A stretch of 64,000 nucleotides of DNA from NCBI GenBank assembly GCA_023055505.1, contig JALIRH010000002.1, positions 24,930,437 to 24,994,436 of the forward strand, in the 5' to 3' direction. Every line of letters begins with the position of its first letter. The stretch's first letter is position 1. A program made the position numbers and the translations under genes. Below, one piece after another: positions 1 through 14,696 of the stretch. This DNA is from Callipepla californica brunnescens (taxonomy: Eukaryota > Chordata > Aves > Galliformes > Odontophoridae). The notes under the pieces were generated by a model. It had not been told where the DNA came from and did not search any database. It saw only the letters and a list, made by a program, of their open reading frames with translations.

Positions 1-204
1 TAATTTATTAGTTAAAAAGGGCATCAACTGAAGAACTACGGTGTCTTTCACACTCTTGACACAATAAGCTTTTTCCTTTTTCTCATCACTTGTAAATGAT
101 ACTCTACAGTAAACAGCAACAGCAGAGAAAAAAAACTACCAAGCCAAGGAGTATTTAACTTGCTTTCTCTAGAGTAGTTTGCATGGGAAAGTGTCCCAGA
201 GGCT

Positions 205-850
205 TCTGAATAACCACAGTCTCACTGGACAGCTTTTTCCAGCACTTTGTCACCTTTACAGTAAAAAAGGTTTTTCTCATGTTCATATGGAACTTCCCAT
301 GTTCCAGTTTGTGCCCATTCATTGCCCCTGTTCTGTAACTGGACACTACAACAACAACAAAAAAAAAACACCTGGGCCCATCCACGTGACTCCTGCCCAT
401 TAGATTTTTATAAGCATTGAGAAGATCCCTCCTCAGTCCAGACTGTACAGCTTCAGGTCTCTCAGGTTTTCCTCATAAGGAAGATACTCCTATGTCCCTA
501 ATCACCATTGTGGCTCTCTGCTGGACTCATTGGAAGTTCCTCATCCTTCTTGAACTGGGGAGCCTAGAACTGGACACACTCCAGATCTGACTTCATCAGG
601 GCAGAACAAGGGGAAGGATCACCTCCCTCAACCTGATGGTCATGCTTTTTTTAGTGTACCCCAGAATATCACTGGCCTCCTTGGCCATGAGGGCACACTG
701 CTAGCTAGCTCATGGTCAACCTACTGTCCACCAGGATACCTGGGTCCTTCTCTGCAGAGCTCCTCCCAGCAACTCAGACCCTAACCTGTACTGATGTGTG
801 CGGTTATTCCTCCCCAGGTGGAGGATTTTTCTTTGGTGCAAGCAAGTCTA
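205..850 (-). mobile_element. CR1 LINE fragment (sense on minus strand)
   Basis: The plus strand reads as the complement of CR1 from its 3' untranslated region into the end of ORF2. Landmarks are TCACCTTTACAGTAAAAAAG, then GTTCCAGTTTGTGCCC, CTCTCAGGTTTTCCTCATAAG, GAACTGGGGAGCCTAGAACT, and finally ATTCCTCCCCAGGTGGAGG near 810-828. The copy is diverged, 5'-truncated, and lacks a clear terminal ATTCTATGA repeat. A short (ACA)n/A tract at about 348-368 interrupts it. No coding capacity remains. Confidence 0.9.
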
Positions 851-3519
851 AAGTCACCTCTCACCACTGATGTGTAGAGGTCATGGGAGAAACATGGTAT
901 TTCTTCAGAATAATTGCTGCTCACACTATGCCTCTGCCCCATGTGATGAAGGCTTAACTTGAAGATATATTTAAATAGATAAAAAAATTTATGGCAGAGC
1001 AGATTTCAAGGGTGTGTTGCCACAACAGAAAACATAATTTGCCATTTTTATACTAATCTGAATACCTTCTTCACTCGATCATGAAGGAATTCACAAACTT
1101 ATCATTGTGAAAATGATCTCTGTGCCTAATACTGACCTGTCCCTGTCTTGCTGTATATCAGGAAAAAGTGCTATACCCTTGAAAGCATAATGTCACTTTA
1201 AGAACATGCATGAACTTCAAGATGAATACTTTAAGGCCCCTTTCTCACAGATTTTCAGTGTGTGTTGTACTTCATGGATCAGAAATCGTGGAAAGAACCA
1301 CATAGCTCATGAACTCCACTGCCCTGAAGCAATATCAATGGAGCAGCCATTACACAACACTGGTTACCAAGCATATCGGTAGGAAATCAAGAGTTGTGTG
1401 AGGAGATTAACAAGCCAATGACAGTGATCCAGAAAAAAGCTAGGAAGTACCGCCAATACTTTAGATTTGTATTTGAAAGAAATTTCTTAAACAAAATACC
1501 TTGTCATGTACTTGTAGGCTTTATATGAAACCTAATACTTTGGAACCCCTCCTCAGAAGACATGGACAGGACTCTGATGTACATTCATGCTGTTCCTTTC
1601 CCTAAAACTGGATTGTAAGTGCATAATTATCAGTGAATTGCGTAACACTGTATATAGCTATGGGAATTTAGAGGTTCAATTTTTCACCTCAGTTACATAA
1701 ACAATTTCTGTCTAGCACTGCTAGAGTTGCTGTGAATAACATCACAGTCTTGAATGGCAAGACTTTGTGAAAGACAGGAACTAAAATTAATTGATCATTT
1801 GCCATAATATATATATAAAGTAGATTCATACTGCAATCCAAATTACTCTTTCTTCTGTGAGGTACTGTGTACTAGCTTCTATCAGGCATACACCAGGGGA
1901 TAATCTTTTTCAAATATTCATTTAAAAATGACTACCACTACTATTTATTTTTGACAACTGACTAACATCCAGCCCTCATTATATCATTAACATACTCTAA
2001 TTCAATTTAAAATAAAATCTATGCTAATAAAGTTTATCTATACCTCTATAAAAAGCTTTTCTTGTTCCTTACTATACCTTGACTATTGATATAAAATAAT
2101 GCTTTTCTCAGAGTGCAAGGCTCTCAGGATGTAGAGCTGCCTTCTTTCATCTGTAAATTATCAAGTACTTTCACAGTAATGTGTCCACCTCCTACTTCCT
2201 TCCATTCAATAGCACAATTTTCACATAAATTATTCTTGTTCATAATGCCAAGCAAATTTTATCCTTTAGCTCCTCACTATTTTGAGGCAACAATTAATGT
2301 CTATTGCCAATAAAAAGAATTCATAGAAGCAGTTTGTCTAACAAGGAGCATCACTTTAACAAAATCATTTTTTTTTTGTCAAAAATACCATTCACAACTA
2401 TATTTCTTTTATAGACAATATAGGTGAGGCCTGGAGCAGTTAAAATTTCACGTAGCTTCCTTATTATATTTCTAAATATATCAGGAATTGAAGAATGAAA
2501 TATGAAATCAAAAAACATTTTAACATTAGACATATCTAACTTAGTAGTGGATAAAAATTCCATTGTTAACAAAGGGTCTGCATAGCCCAAATAATTCACG
2601 ACCCCTTAATTTCCTTTACACTAAGTCCACCTGTCTTTTGTCCAAAGCACAAAAGTACTTTCAGTGAGCAAGGGCATCTTCTTCCACAAAGCACTTGGCA
2701 TATTATAGATTCCACAAGAAAAGCTAAAAGAGACTAACAACAGTAGTCATAGTAATAACAGATTTATTGCCTTAGGAAAACACAGTTTAAAAAATCTGGT
2801 CAGACCAGTGTGCAAGGAGCTGTAAATAATGCACTGATGGCATTACATGGCCTATTGCTTGGAGACTATGGCTCCAGGAAACATCTTCTAATAATGCCAT
2901 CTCACAGACTGACTTTGCAGCCTTGCTTTTCTCACTTGAGTTCTTCTATTTCACTCGTATATATAACTTTTCCTAAAAAAGTAAAAAAGTAGTAATTGCC
3001 CCTAAATGTAATTGCACTTCTTTAAGGCATAGGGGTTATAAAATTTAAAATTATTATTTGGCAACTGTGACAAAATAACAACACACCTGACACAAATACC
3101 TCAGTTTCTACAACTAATCAGAAATAAAGTTTTCCACAGCCTGAGAAACTGAAAATGAATAAGCCATGTTCATTCCTTATGACTTTTTACAGCCAAAGTA
3201 CTAGCTTCACATCACCTTTTCCTGGCATAACCATTACATATATGGGTTTGATTCAAGCAATATATCTCAGAGGTCTAGTGAAGTACATCCATATGTAATA
3301 TTGTCCATAATTACTACACATGTGATAGATGGGGTTAGTGCTGTACTCCAGCTGATTTCATCATTGTGAGTCTCCATATTTAAACATAAATAGTTTTCAC
3401 AGGTAACACTTTTCAATAATGTCATAGTTTCAGCGGTGATGGAATTGTTTACTGCCGAGTGTCTGGTATAATGCTATGGTTTTGGTTCTAGAAGAAAAAT
3501 AATGCTGATAACATACCAA
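851..3519. other. RALYL: Intronic, no gene or clear repeat
   Basis: AT-rich sequence with scattered short frames of no family resemblance. A short (TA)n tract lies near 1807-1817. A 66-codon plus-strand frame at 2113-2313 and an 82-codon minus-strand frame at 2351-2599 look like chance openings in AT-rich DNA. Nothing else was recognised. Confidence 0.6.
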
Positions 3520-3907
3520 TGTTATAGTTGCTACTAAGCAGTGTTCTACAGAGCCAAGGCCATTCACAGAGAAGGACCCAAGGAGCTGGGAGAGAATAGG
3601 ATTAGGACAGCTGATTTAAACTGGCCAAAGGGGTATTCCATACCATATGACATCAAGTTCATCTTCCTCTCTTTTGCTGCTCAGGAGGTGAGCTGGATTA
3701 TATATAGATAGGATAAATACAACTATATATAATCATAACTGTTATTCTTTTCTCCTACTCATTTTCTCTATCTTAGTAAATAGTTTTATCTCAACCCATA
3801 TGTTCTATATTTTTTTTCCCCTATTCTCTTCCTATTCCCACTGGGAAAAGGGAGAATGAGTGAATGACTCTGTGATGCTGAGCCACCTGTTGGGTTAAAC
3901 CATGATG
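3520..3907 (+). mobile_element. Avian endogenous retrovirus solo LTR (ERVL-type), diverged
   Basis: The sequence starts TGTTATAG and carries landmarks of a common avian ERV LTR in order. GGTATTCCATACCATATGAC lies at about 3632-3651, TTAGTAAATAGTTTTATCTC at about 3775-3794, a CCCACTGGGAAAAGGGAG stretch at about 3837-3854, and the terminal GGTTAAACCATGATG near 3893-3907. No gag, pol or env sequence flanks it, so it is most simply a solo LTR. It is in antisense orientation relative to RALYL. Family naming is from memory of chicken LTRs; the boundaries are good to about 10 bases. Confidence 0.8.
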
Positions 3908-6499
<2,592 letters not shown>

Positions 6500-6745
6500 C
6501 CCGTGAACTTAATTACTCATGGAAACGACAACAGACACAAAGATAGAGCTAATTCGCATCCACAGAACGTTATTTTTTGACATCATTAGCTATGTGTTTT
6601 CACCAGTGATGAACAAGAGCCTGCATGCATGCTTGTAAAAGTCACAGAGGCGGTGATCTCTACTGACCCAATTAAAACATCACCCACTGCCTCACTGTGC
6701 TCACATCCACTGTTTGGTCTCCATAAATGTTCAATGATAAAAACC
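6500..6745 (-). mobile_element. Mariner (Galluhop-type) fragment
   Basis: On the minus strand this matches the other mariner copies in the window. It contains the complement of CATGGAAACGACAACAGACA near the left end. Next come CATCATTAGCTATGTG and CCAGTGATGAACAAGAGCCTGCATG, then GCCTCACTGTGCTCACATCCACTG and GGTCTCCATAAATGTTCA. The 5' part of the element, beyond about 6740, and the left terminal inverted repeat are missing or too diverged to see. Like the 37.6 kb copy, it lacks the GTCTTTCA-containing segment present in the 9.0, 41.6 and 47.6 kb copies. Confidence 0.78.
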
Positions 6746-9013
6746 GCAGCAGTCAAGTATCACAGGTTCCTTCTTCATCAGCTATTCCCAGCTATTGTCA
6801 AACAACACACAGGTTTGGTAAGCACATAGCAAACCTTTTGGGAAAACTTCTCATGGGTAGCACCATGTTCGTTTATGAAGATCGAGCAAATAAAGCTGTT
6901 TCATTATATTATTCATAGCACTGTGTTCTCTGTGCACATTTGTCAAGTCATGGAGACAATGTCTGGCCTCTGGTCTTGAAAATGGTACACTTGGCTTGTA
7001 GATCTTTCTCCTCCACTAACCTGCTGTATGACACTCAGTAAATCACCATTTTGTATTTATGTCTCTTGCCACTTCAGAATTCAAAGTTGAATTTTTGGCT
7101 AAGAGTTGTCTTTTCACATATTTTTATAAAACTCCTAATACAAAGATGTCATGATCTCAGCTGAGACTACTGAGCACAAGTAACACAGTGATAATAAAAA
7201 TGTAAAGGGAAAACAACTGAAGAAATTCCTCTGCTAAACAAAAAACTGCATGGAAATTATAAACAAAGAATCTCTTTAATTGTTGCCATCAAACTGTTTT
7301 CAAAACACCAGAGAACTACACTCCATAGTTCCTCTACTGTTTCACCATTTAAATTGGATTTACAGAACTATTCATTTTTATTTCCTAAAAATTCTCATTT
7401 TATTTTGCCTGGTTTTGCTGTTCTCTAATTTAAATTGAATTTGAATGGGATGTCAAATGTTCCTATAGTAGTTTTTCTTTGCAATGCAAATTTACAACAC
7501 TTTTTTGACACAAAGAAAAGTAGTTTTCTGGTGGGTTCTCTTATATGCAAATGAAAAGTCAGGAAAGTGTGCTGCAAAAATTCAAAGGGTGAGAATGCTA
7601 TGGGTGTGAATAATATTAACATGTGAATAATTTAGATCTGATTGCATTGCGTGGCTACATACAATACTACTGTGAATACTTTATTAAAGTCAAAGGTACA
7701 TATAGTCTTCATTACAATGAGGAAGAACAATGAAAGTTTTACACCTCATATTATGCATCTGTGAATACTGAATTATGTCTATTATCTTTGTGCTATCAAT
7801 AATAGCAACGCATACAAACCAAGAAGTGAAATGGTGAGAAAAACATATCTGAAATTATCTAACTTCTTCGCAGCCTTGTTGAAGGCTTATTAAAATTATC
7901 TTGCTAATTTCTTATCATTGCAATGATTCTTTCTGGTAATATATATAATACATTATAATACAAACGTATCTTTTAAGGAATGCTCTACAGATAATATATA
8001 ACTTGAAATAACCTCATTATACCGTTTCATGATCTAGCTGATTTAATTATCTTACTAGGGTTTAGCTAGTGTAACTCTATGTTCAAGTTCTATGTTCAAG
8101 TTATAGACTTGAATACAGTAAGCTATAAGCTACCCTGTTTCTATTATTAATTAGATCTCAAAAAGTACAGCTCGTGAACCTGTTTTAAACATTTGTTTTA
8201 GTTCTTTCACAGACATGTAAATGACTGAAATGAGATTCTTATTGCACAGTACACAAATTGGGTAAGTCTAAACGGGTAGCGTGAAATGCTGAAGACAATA
8301 ATTGATTTTAAGCTTATGGTAGCTCCCTTTACATTTCCAGCATTTTCATAGGAATTTCAGTTAAATACCAGCATGACAAAACATTGTTTTGTGGCTTTGA
8401 GTCTTCATTACATAAAACAAAATGCTGATCTTGAATTCTTATTTCATAGGAGATGCTGCTCCTATGAGTACAGTGGCTAATTCCAGAATATTGAAAACAA
8501 TTGCATCATTTACAGCTATGCAGTGTTCTGCTGCAGGGAAGATCACAAGACCCAAAGCAATGGGCAAGGAGGAAACTTACCAATTCACCCTTCCATTAAT
8601 TCCCTGGCATTTGCTTGGGAAGTACAGGTGAAAAGGGACCATTATAGCCTTACTGGTCCTCAGTTTCCAGTGCTGCCTATAAATACTACTAATGACACTT
8701 CACAGAATAATGTAGAACCTATCATTGAAAAGGAAGAATTTTGGTCAACGTGCAAAATAATTTGGGAAATGCAGACACTTGAAGACTTAAGCTGTTGGAA
8801 GGGACTTTGAGAGCTCTTCACTTTAGCAACAATCTAGTTATACAACCATGGCTCACTGTAAATGACTGACTGAAATGCATTAGGCCTAACAATTCTGTTA
8901 GGAAAAAAAAAAAAAAAAGCCTTGTATTGGTTCAGTAGGTTCTGATAAATCTGTATACTTGAAGATACTCTTCATTTCATGATGTGACAGCTATGCATGT
9001 CTATTCAGAACAC
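6746..9013. other. RALYL: Intronic, no gene; short tandem repeat and A16 tract
   Basis: It contains a perfect 13-base tandem duplication CTATGTTCAAGTT at 8077-8102 and an A16 tract at 8903-8918. Frames of 69 and 95 codons at 8422-8810 show no domain. Nothing else was recognised. Confidence 0.55.
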
Positions 9014-9250
9014 TGCTTGTCTTTCATGTTGTCATGTTGCTATTGATATTGCTGAAAGGCAGCACCCACTGCCTCACTGCTCACATCCACTGTTTCATCG
9101 CCATAAACATTTAGGCAAGAATTAATGAATGACAGTGGGTGCCATTTCTTCTTCAAGAAGAAATTCAATGATGCAGCTTTGCTTCATATGCACTTGCATG
9201 TCAAATGCCATTTTGTCGGACTGCCCCTCTGCTGCCATCTTTCACACAAC
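9014..9250 (-). mobile_element. Mariner (Galluhop-type) fragment
   Basis: The plus strand reads CTTGTCTTTCATG, then CTGAAAGGCAGCACCCACTGCCTCACTG, CACATCCACTGTTTCATC, ATGAATGACAGTGGGTGCCA, CTTTGCTTCATATGCACTT and GGACTGCCCCTCTGCTGCCATC. These are complements of the helix-turn-helix half of the transposase and its 5' leader. The C-terminal half and both terminal inverted repeats are absent, so it is a dead internal fragment. It shares the GTCTTTCA segment with the copies at 41.6 and 47.6 kb. Confidence 0.8.
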
Positions 9251-12204
9251 ACAATTCACCAGCATCTGCTCATGTTACTTTACACATAGAAAGATTTAAT
9301 ACCATGGTTCTGCGTACTTACTATATTTACAAAGAAAATGTAACAAAAAAAATTAATAAAGGAAACATTCTGTCCCACCAAGTACAAATTCCGTTTGAGA
9401 TGTTGTCAATAGAAGAGTCAGATAATAATTACTACTCTGTATTAGATCACTGTGATGACCTAGAAACTGGAAATGGGGACTAATTCTATGGAGTGCTATT
9501 CTCAACTATGAAAATTCTTGACATTGGCAATTTATTCTAAGTACTATTAAATACCAGATCTTAATCATCACTACTTTCAGTAGTAAAATTTGCACAGTAA
9601 AATGCAGACTACACATCTGATAAACACAAATTCTTCCAAGAAAGAGGCAAAAAGACATAAGGAGACAACTGTTTGTCCAGTGACAGCTATTTTCAGAAGG
9701 TATTCATAGATAAAAACTACAGCTTGTAAAATCAATTGCTAGGATTCCTAGGGTTTCATCTGAAAAGGACATTCTGGCAAATTATAAACATCATGATACT
9801 AGTTCTTAAATTAACAAAGTGTAGCACTATAGCAGTAGACAGTCTCTGACCTAAAATTCACAGGGTTACCTTGGGTTGTTCCAAGGAATTTCTCTCTACC
9901 TTAATTCCTAGTTAATAATGGATCATCTGTAAGTGTAAAGATTTAATCCTTGCTTTAATAGTTGAATTACAAATCTTTAAAGTTTAAGAATCAATAATAT
10001 TTAACATGGTTATAGAAAAAAATGTAAAGCCACAATACACTTTCTCTCTTTTCAAATTACTTTTAATCAGCAATGACAACTTTAACTCCTTTGCATTGTT
10101 GCAGACAAATTTAAGATGTTTAAACATTGGAAGTGCTCTTCTGTGGCTGAAATCTCTTGGAGCATAGATTTATCTTGCATTGGTACTGATATTTTATGGA
10201 GCAAATTCAATATTAATCTTAATTTCCTTAATAAGTACTCATTAAAAACTGTTCTATCTCAGATAAAATCAGGCATTTACAAAACCCTACAAATTTTCAC
10301 ATACTTCTTGAAGGTAAGAATATCAGGTATATCATGGGAAGGAAAAGAACAAACAAAAAGTTACCAGATGAAATATCTTGTTCTGGAAAATCCTTTTAAA
10401 TTTAAACTTAAAATTCATTTTTAATGAATTGCTATAACTAGGTCACAAAAATAAAGAAAAAAATTATTCATAAGTTGGTTAGTTAAATCCATATCAAAAT
10501 ATTCTGGGTTTTTCCAGTCCTCACTAAAGTCAAAGGATCTGCTTTCCCTCTTCCCACCCAAGATATCCTGCCTCATACATTATTTATTTATTTATTCATG
10601 GTTTATCTTTAAGTTTTCCCTTAAATTATTTTTAAGAACAGGTTGATGCATCATGTTTATCGCACAGACAATACACCCTTCAAGCTCGCTCTTCTGGAGC
10701 CATATAAATGACAAAATGCATCAATAGCCACTATGCCATGTCTTGTAGAAAATGAAAGACTGAAAAATGATATATCGGATCACACTATCTCCTGTTGCCC
10801 CTCTTCTAAAAAAGACAATCTGCCTCTGGGGAAGGTAAAGAAAATGTATCTATTTTTTCTTTTTTTCTTGTTAAAAAAAGCAACTACCTACTAATTACAG
10901 TACATAAAAAAATACCATAAAACATTTTTGTATATACATTTTTTTGTCTAGTTGTTTAAATATTTGAAAGATCTGTACATCTTAATTCAGGAGGAGCACT
11001 ACCTGCAAGCACTACCTCCTTCTGGTAGACAGATGCTATAATTCATATTTCCATACTTTGGCTCATGGTGACGGTCCCATCTCATTCCTAAATGAGGAGA
11101 AAAAGAAATGAAGTTCACCAGTAGAGAGGATTTTCCCTGCCATTCACTTGCTCTCAGTTCTCTGAATATAGGAAGTAACTCTATGTAATGATGTACAGAA
11201 ATATATTTCCTAACATAATTGTTTTGGTGAACTCAGATAAGGGTTTATTTTCCCCTATTATATACATTTCCTATTAAACACAGGGCTTTCTCTACTTATC
11301 ACTTTGTGAAATCAAACTATAAGCACACTGGTTAGGATAAAAAAAAACACAGAATCAATTCTTTCTTATAATACATCTGTATAAATAATAGAGCAAGATC
11401 AGGAGCTTGTCATGCTTTTTTCACTTGGCAGCTTCATGATACAATAGACTGCCTAAAAATAATCTTAGCTATTTTTACTGTCATATGTCATTTCAGACTA
11501 ATCTCATGTTCACCAGGATTTCTTGGTCTCTTTCAGCAGTGCTGCTTCCTGTGTGTTTTTGCTTTCTCTCTTCAGCTTCATATCACTGCAAGGATTAAAT
11601 GAGCCTTGGCAAGTAAGACAGTCTCCTACTATCATTTTTATATTTCTAGATTTCCTAATAGCATTCACTATGCTCTCTGCTCTGAAGGATGTTTACAGTC
11701 TCAAAGTACAGTATCTCCCGACATTTTAATCAGTGAAATATTTTAACATTTTAGAATTTGAAGCTATTATATAAAATTAGACATAAACAGGATACCTGGG
11801 ACATAGTTAGGTATTCTTCTACAATAGAATTCTCATTCCAAACCTTCTTTATTTTAATTAAAGTGTTGTTCTGAACACATAACATTGTCTTAGTATAAAT
11901 TTATTTTTCAAATAATTCTTAAGGGATGAAGATTCTTTTTTGCAAACAAGTCTTGCTTTTTTTTAAGAAACATCCCATCTGCATTTCCTGTTGAATGAGT
12001 ATAAGTGATTCATCGATGGCCAATTTCATTCCACTGAAGCTTCCAAGAAAACTTTCCAGAAAAAACTTTACTGTGGGCAAGAATTATTTTGCTCCATTCC
12101 ATTTCCTCTATTATTTTTAAGAGTTTTTAAATTGGATTTGGGGACTGTCACGGTCCAGGTTGCTGAATAACAAACAAGAAATAAAGAGCTTCTGAAATGT
12201 AATC
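9251..12204. other. RALYL: Intronic, no gene; (TTTA)n tract
   Basis: A short (TTTA)n run lies at about 10580-10596, and T-rich and A-rich patches occur at 10855-10940. A 102-codon plus-strand frame at 10116-10424 is Lys/Phe/Ile-rich with no recognisable domain, so I treat it as chance. Confidence 0.55.
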
Positions 12205-12360
12205 CTTGCTCTGGTACACACTTGATAAGAGGCCTTATGCAAGTCACTTAATATCTCCACCTTCTTTTCTTTCTTCAGAATCTGGCAATCATGGTATTCC
12301 AACTCAGTGAGTTGTTACAAGAACAAAATGAAAGCACGCAAAGCACTATATAAATGATGC
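12205..12360 (+). repeat. MIR/CORE-SINE-like ancient SINE relic
   Basis: The order of short landmarks matches MIR-family SINEs. GCAAGTCACTTAATATCTCC lies at about 12239-12258, a CTTCTTTTCTTTCTTCAGAATCTGGCAATCATGGTA-like middle follows (the usual 'cctcatctgtaaaatgg' position), then AGTGAGTTGTTACAAGAACA and finally AAAGCACGCAAAGCACTATATAAATGATGC-like sequence ending near 12360. Divergence is high, so this is an old insertion predating birds. No terminal repeats or target duplications are visible. Confidence 0.65.
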
Positions 12361-14434
12361 AGCACTACAGAGTTTAATAGGAAGTGTACATCTAGGACTT
12401 CATTTTGAGGATTAGTGATATCTTTTCTTTCCCTGTTCATACCATGGAATTGGAATACAAATCTAACTGTGCTGTTAAAAAGCCTCACATCTGGATCTGA
12501 CTTCAGCTCCTTTTCAACAAAAATGACACAACCATGGACAAAGCTCTCATAAACTGCATACATAGATTCTCCAAGGTATCTACCACATCATAAACATGGA
12601 TCCCAAACAACCTGTCAAACTGTTTCTCCTCTTTCTCTATTCAGTTGGGCAGGCATCTTAAGTTTAACGGCACTTCAGTTTCTGACATTGAAACTTAAAA
12701 GAAGTCTAAGGTTCTGCAGAAGACACTGAAATTTTTCAAGACTCAAATTAAATATGTTTTAATCTGCTGAAACTCACCAACTTTCACTGACTTGTTTTGC
12801 CTGTAGAGCCTGTTACAATAATTTTCGCATGTCTCTATTAAGGACACAAAATCTCAGCTGCAGTGCCATCCCCCTGTTTAAGCCAATAGTTCACTGGTTA
12901 GAGACAATGGAAAAACTAATTCAGTTCTCTACTGTTGAAAATTAGAACGTGTACTCTTTGTCTCCTGGGGCTGTTGTTAGGCCCTCTTCATAGTATTTGT
13001 AATATGGGTGCTTCAGGGCCTACATCTTTCTTTCTGGATTATCTTCAAAGACCATTTGACATTTACTTCCTAGTTAAGTCTACGTGAATTCTCATGCCAA
13101 AAAATTAATAGGCACTTATCCTTTAATACACAAATAATTTTAATGCCTACTTATTTGTTATTCAGTTCTGTGCTGAGACATGGAAATTAAATGAAACTTA
13201 CTTTTGTATTGTAATTGTTACTGAGAGATCACAGTTCCTACAGTTCCTACACTATGCCTCATACAATATAAAAATGTGCCACACAGTTTCATCAGTGGGG
13301 CCAAAGAAGTACTGTGTACAACTGAGAAACCCTAAATGATACTATACATTAATTTTTGTCTTTAAAATGCATTGTGTATACACACAAAATGTTTTCCTGC
13401 CTTCACCATTTTGTGAAAAAAAAGAAAAAAAAAAGCAAAAATTGAATGAAGGTTTTTATGCAGTATTTCTTAATCTTAGTTGTCTCAGCAGTATTTTTTT
13501 TTTCACTGTAGCAGGTAGATAAAAGTGAGATTTTAATTCACTTTGGGAAACTAATAAGTCATGGTGAAGTTGTGATTTTATGCTACCAGACATCTGATGC
13601 AAAAACACAGTCTTCATAGTTCCTTGACAGATAGTTGTTTTATATGCTTAATGATATTTGAGAGAATAATTGTTCCAAACAAAATGACAGAACAATGTGC
13701 TAAATATATATTTTTAAAACATTATCTGAATATTAATCACACACTTCAATAAAGGCATTTCTTAATTCAAACAATACAAAACTGTTCTCAGTGCACCTTT
13801 TCTAGCAGTATGTTCTAGCAAACTGATTTTTCAAGACAATGTCAGATAATTTCATTGTCATCTGGTAACTCACCACCTGTGACCCAAATCTTTGCATTCT
13901 TAAGTGACTTAGAATTTGGCTCTGGCTTCATATTTCTGGATTTGGTTAGCTTTTTAAAGAGAGACACCTCATAAGAAAATTTATATTCACATGCAAAATT
14001 TATAACACCATTCTTTTCTTGGACTGACTTGAAACAAAACTCGTGCATTTTCACCAATTGACTTCTAAATCACCTGCCACACACATTTCCTGCTTCTTCC
14101 CAATCTGCAGGAGGAAATTCACAGCATTTCTTATTTGAGTTCATTTAGCCCTTCCTACAGCTCTTCCTTTCCTGAAATGAAATTTGTCAACAGTGCTTTT
14201 ATTTTCTCTTCATGATGGTCTATTCAGATGCTGGCTGATTCATTTACATATATATAAGTGTGTGTGTGTGTGGTATAAATAAATAAACATATTACTGGCT
14301 GTTATCCTATATTACACCTCAAAGATTGTGGCCTTGGAAGCACTGAGACCAACATCACCTGAGGTGAGCATAATCTGTCTGTCAGGAATTATTGTTTCAC
14401 TGACTGACACTGTGGTCGTATCAAAGACAGCGGC

Positions 14435-14488
14435 AAAACAAACAAACAAAAAATGCAAAAAAAAAACAAAAAAAAAAACAAAAAAAAC
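14435..14488. repeat. A-rich low-complexity tract with (AAAC)n
   Basis: A run of A broken by single C residues, beginning with AAAACAAACAAACAAAAAA. It falls inside a 61-codon chance frame encoding a lysine/threonine string. Confidence 0.85.
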
Positions 14489-14673
14489 CAACCTAAAGAA
14501 CCCTGAATTTTAACTATATATTCAACTGAAAATTGACCTGTCCATGCACTTCATCTTCCAGATGCACAGCATTTTTAAAGATTTTTAAAGACCAGAGAAG
14601 AACAACTGCAGTAAAACTGCACATGCAGTCCTAAACTTTTTATTTCTATGTGACAGATAAACCAGGACAGTGC

Positions 14674-14696
14674 AAAAAAAAAAAAAAAAAAAAAAA
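14674..14696. repeat. Homopolymer A23
   Basis: Twenty-three uninterrupted A bases on the plus strand. It is poly-T on the RALYL sense strand. No retroposon body was recognised next to it. Confidence 0.95.

Noticed and set aside
8780..8815. CTGTTGGAAGGGACTTTGAG resembling a CR1 3' end
   Set aside because: Too short and not followed by any further CR1 landmarks.
14674..14696. A23 tract as the tail of a processed pseudogene
   Set aside because: No gene-like sequence or target duplication was seen beside it; CR1 does not end in poly-A, so a simple homopolymer is the better reading.
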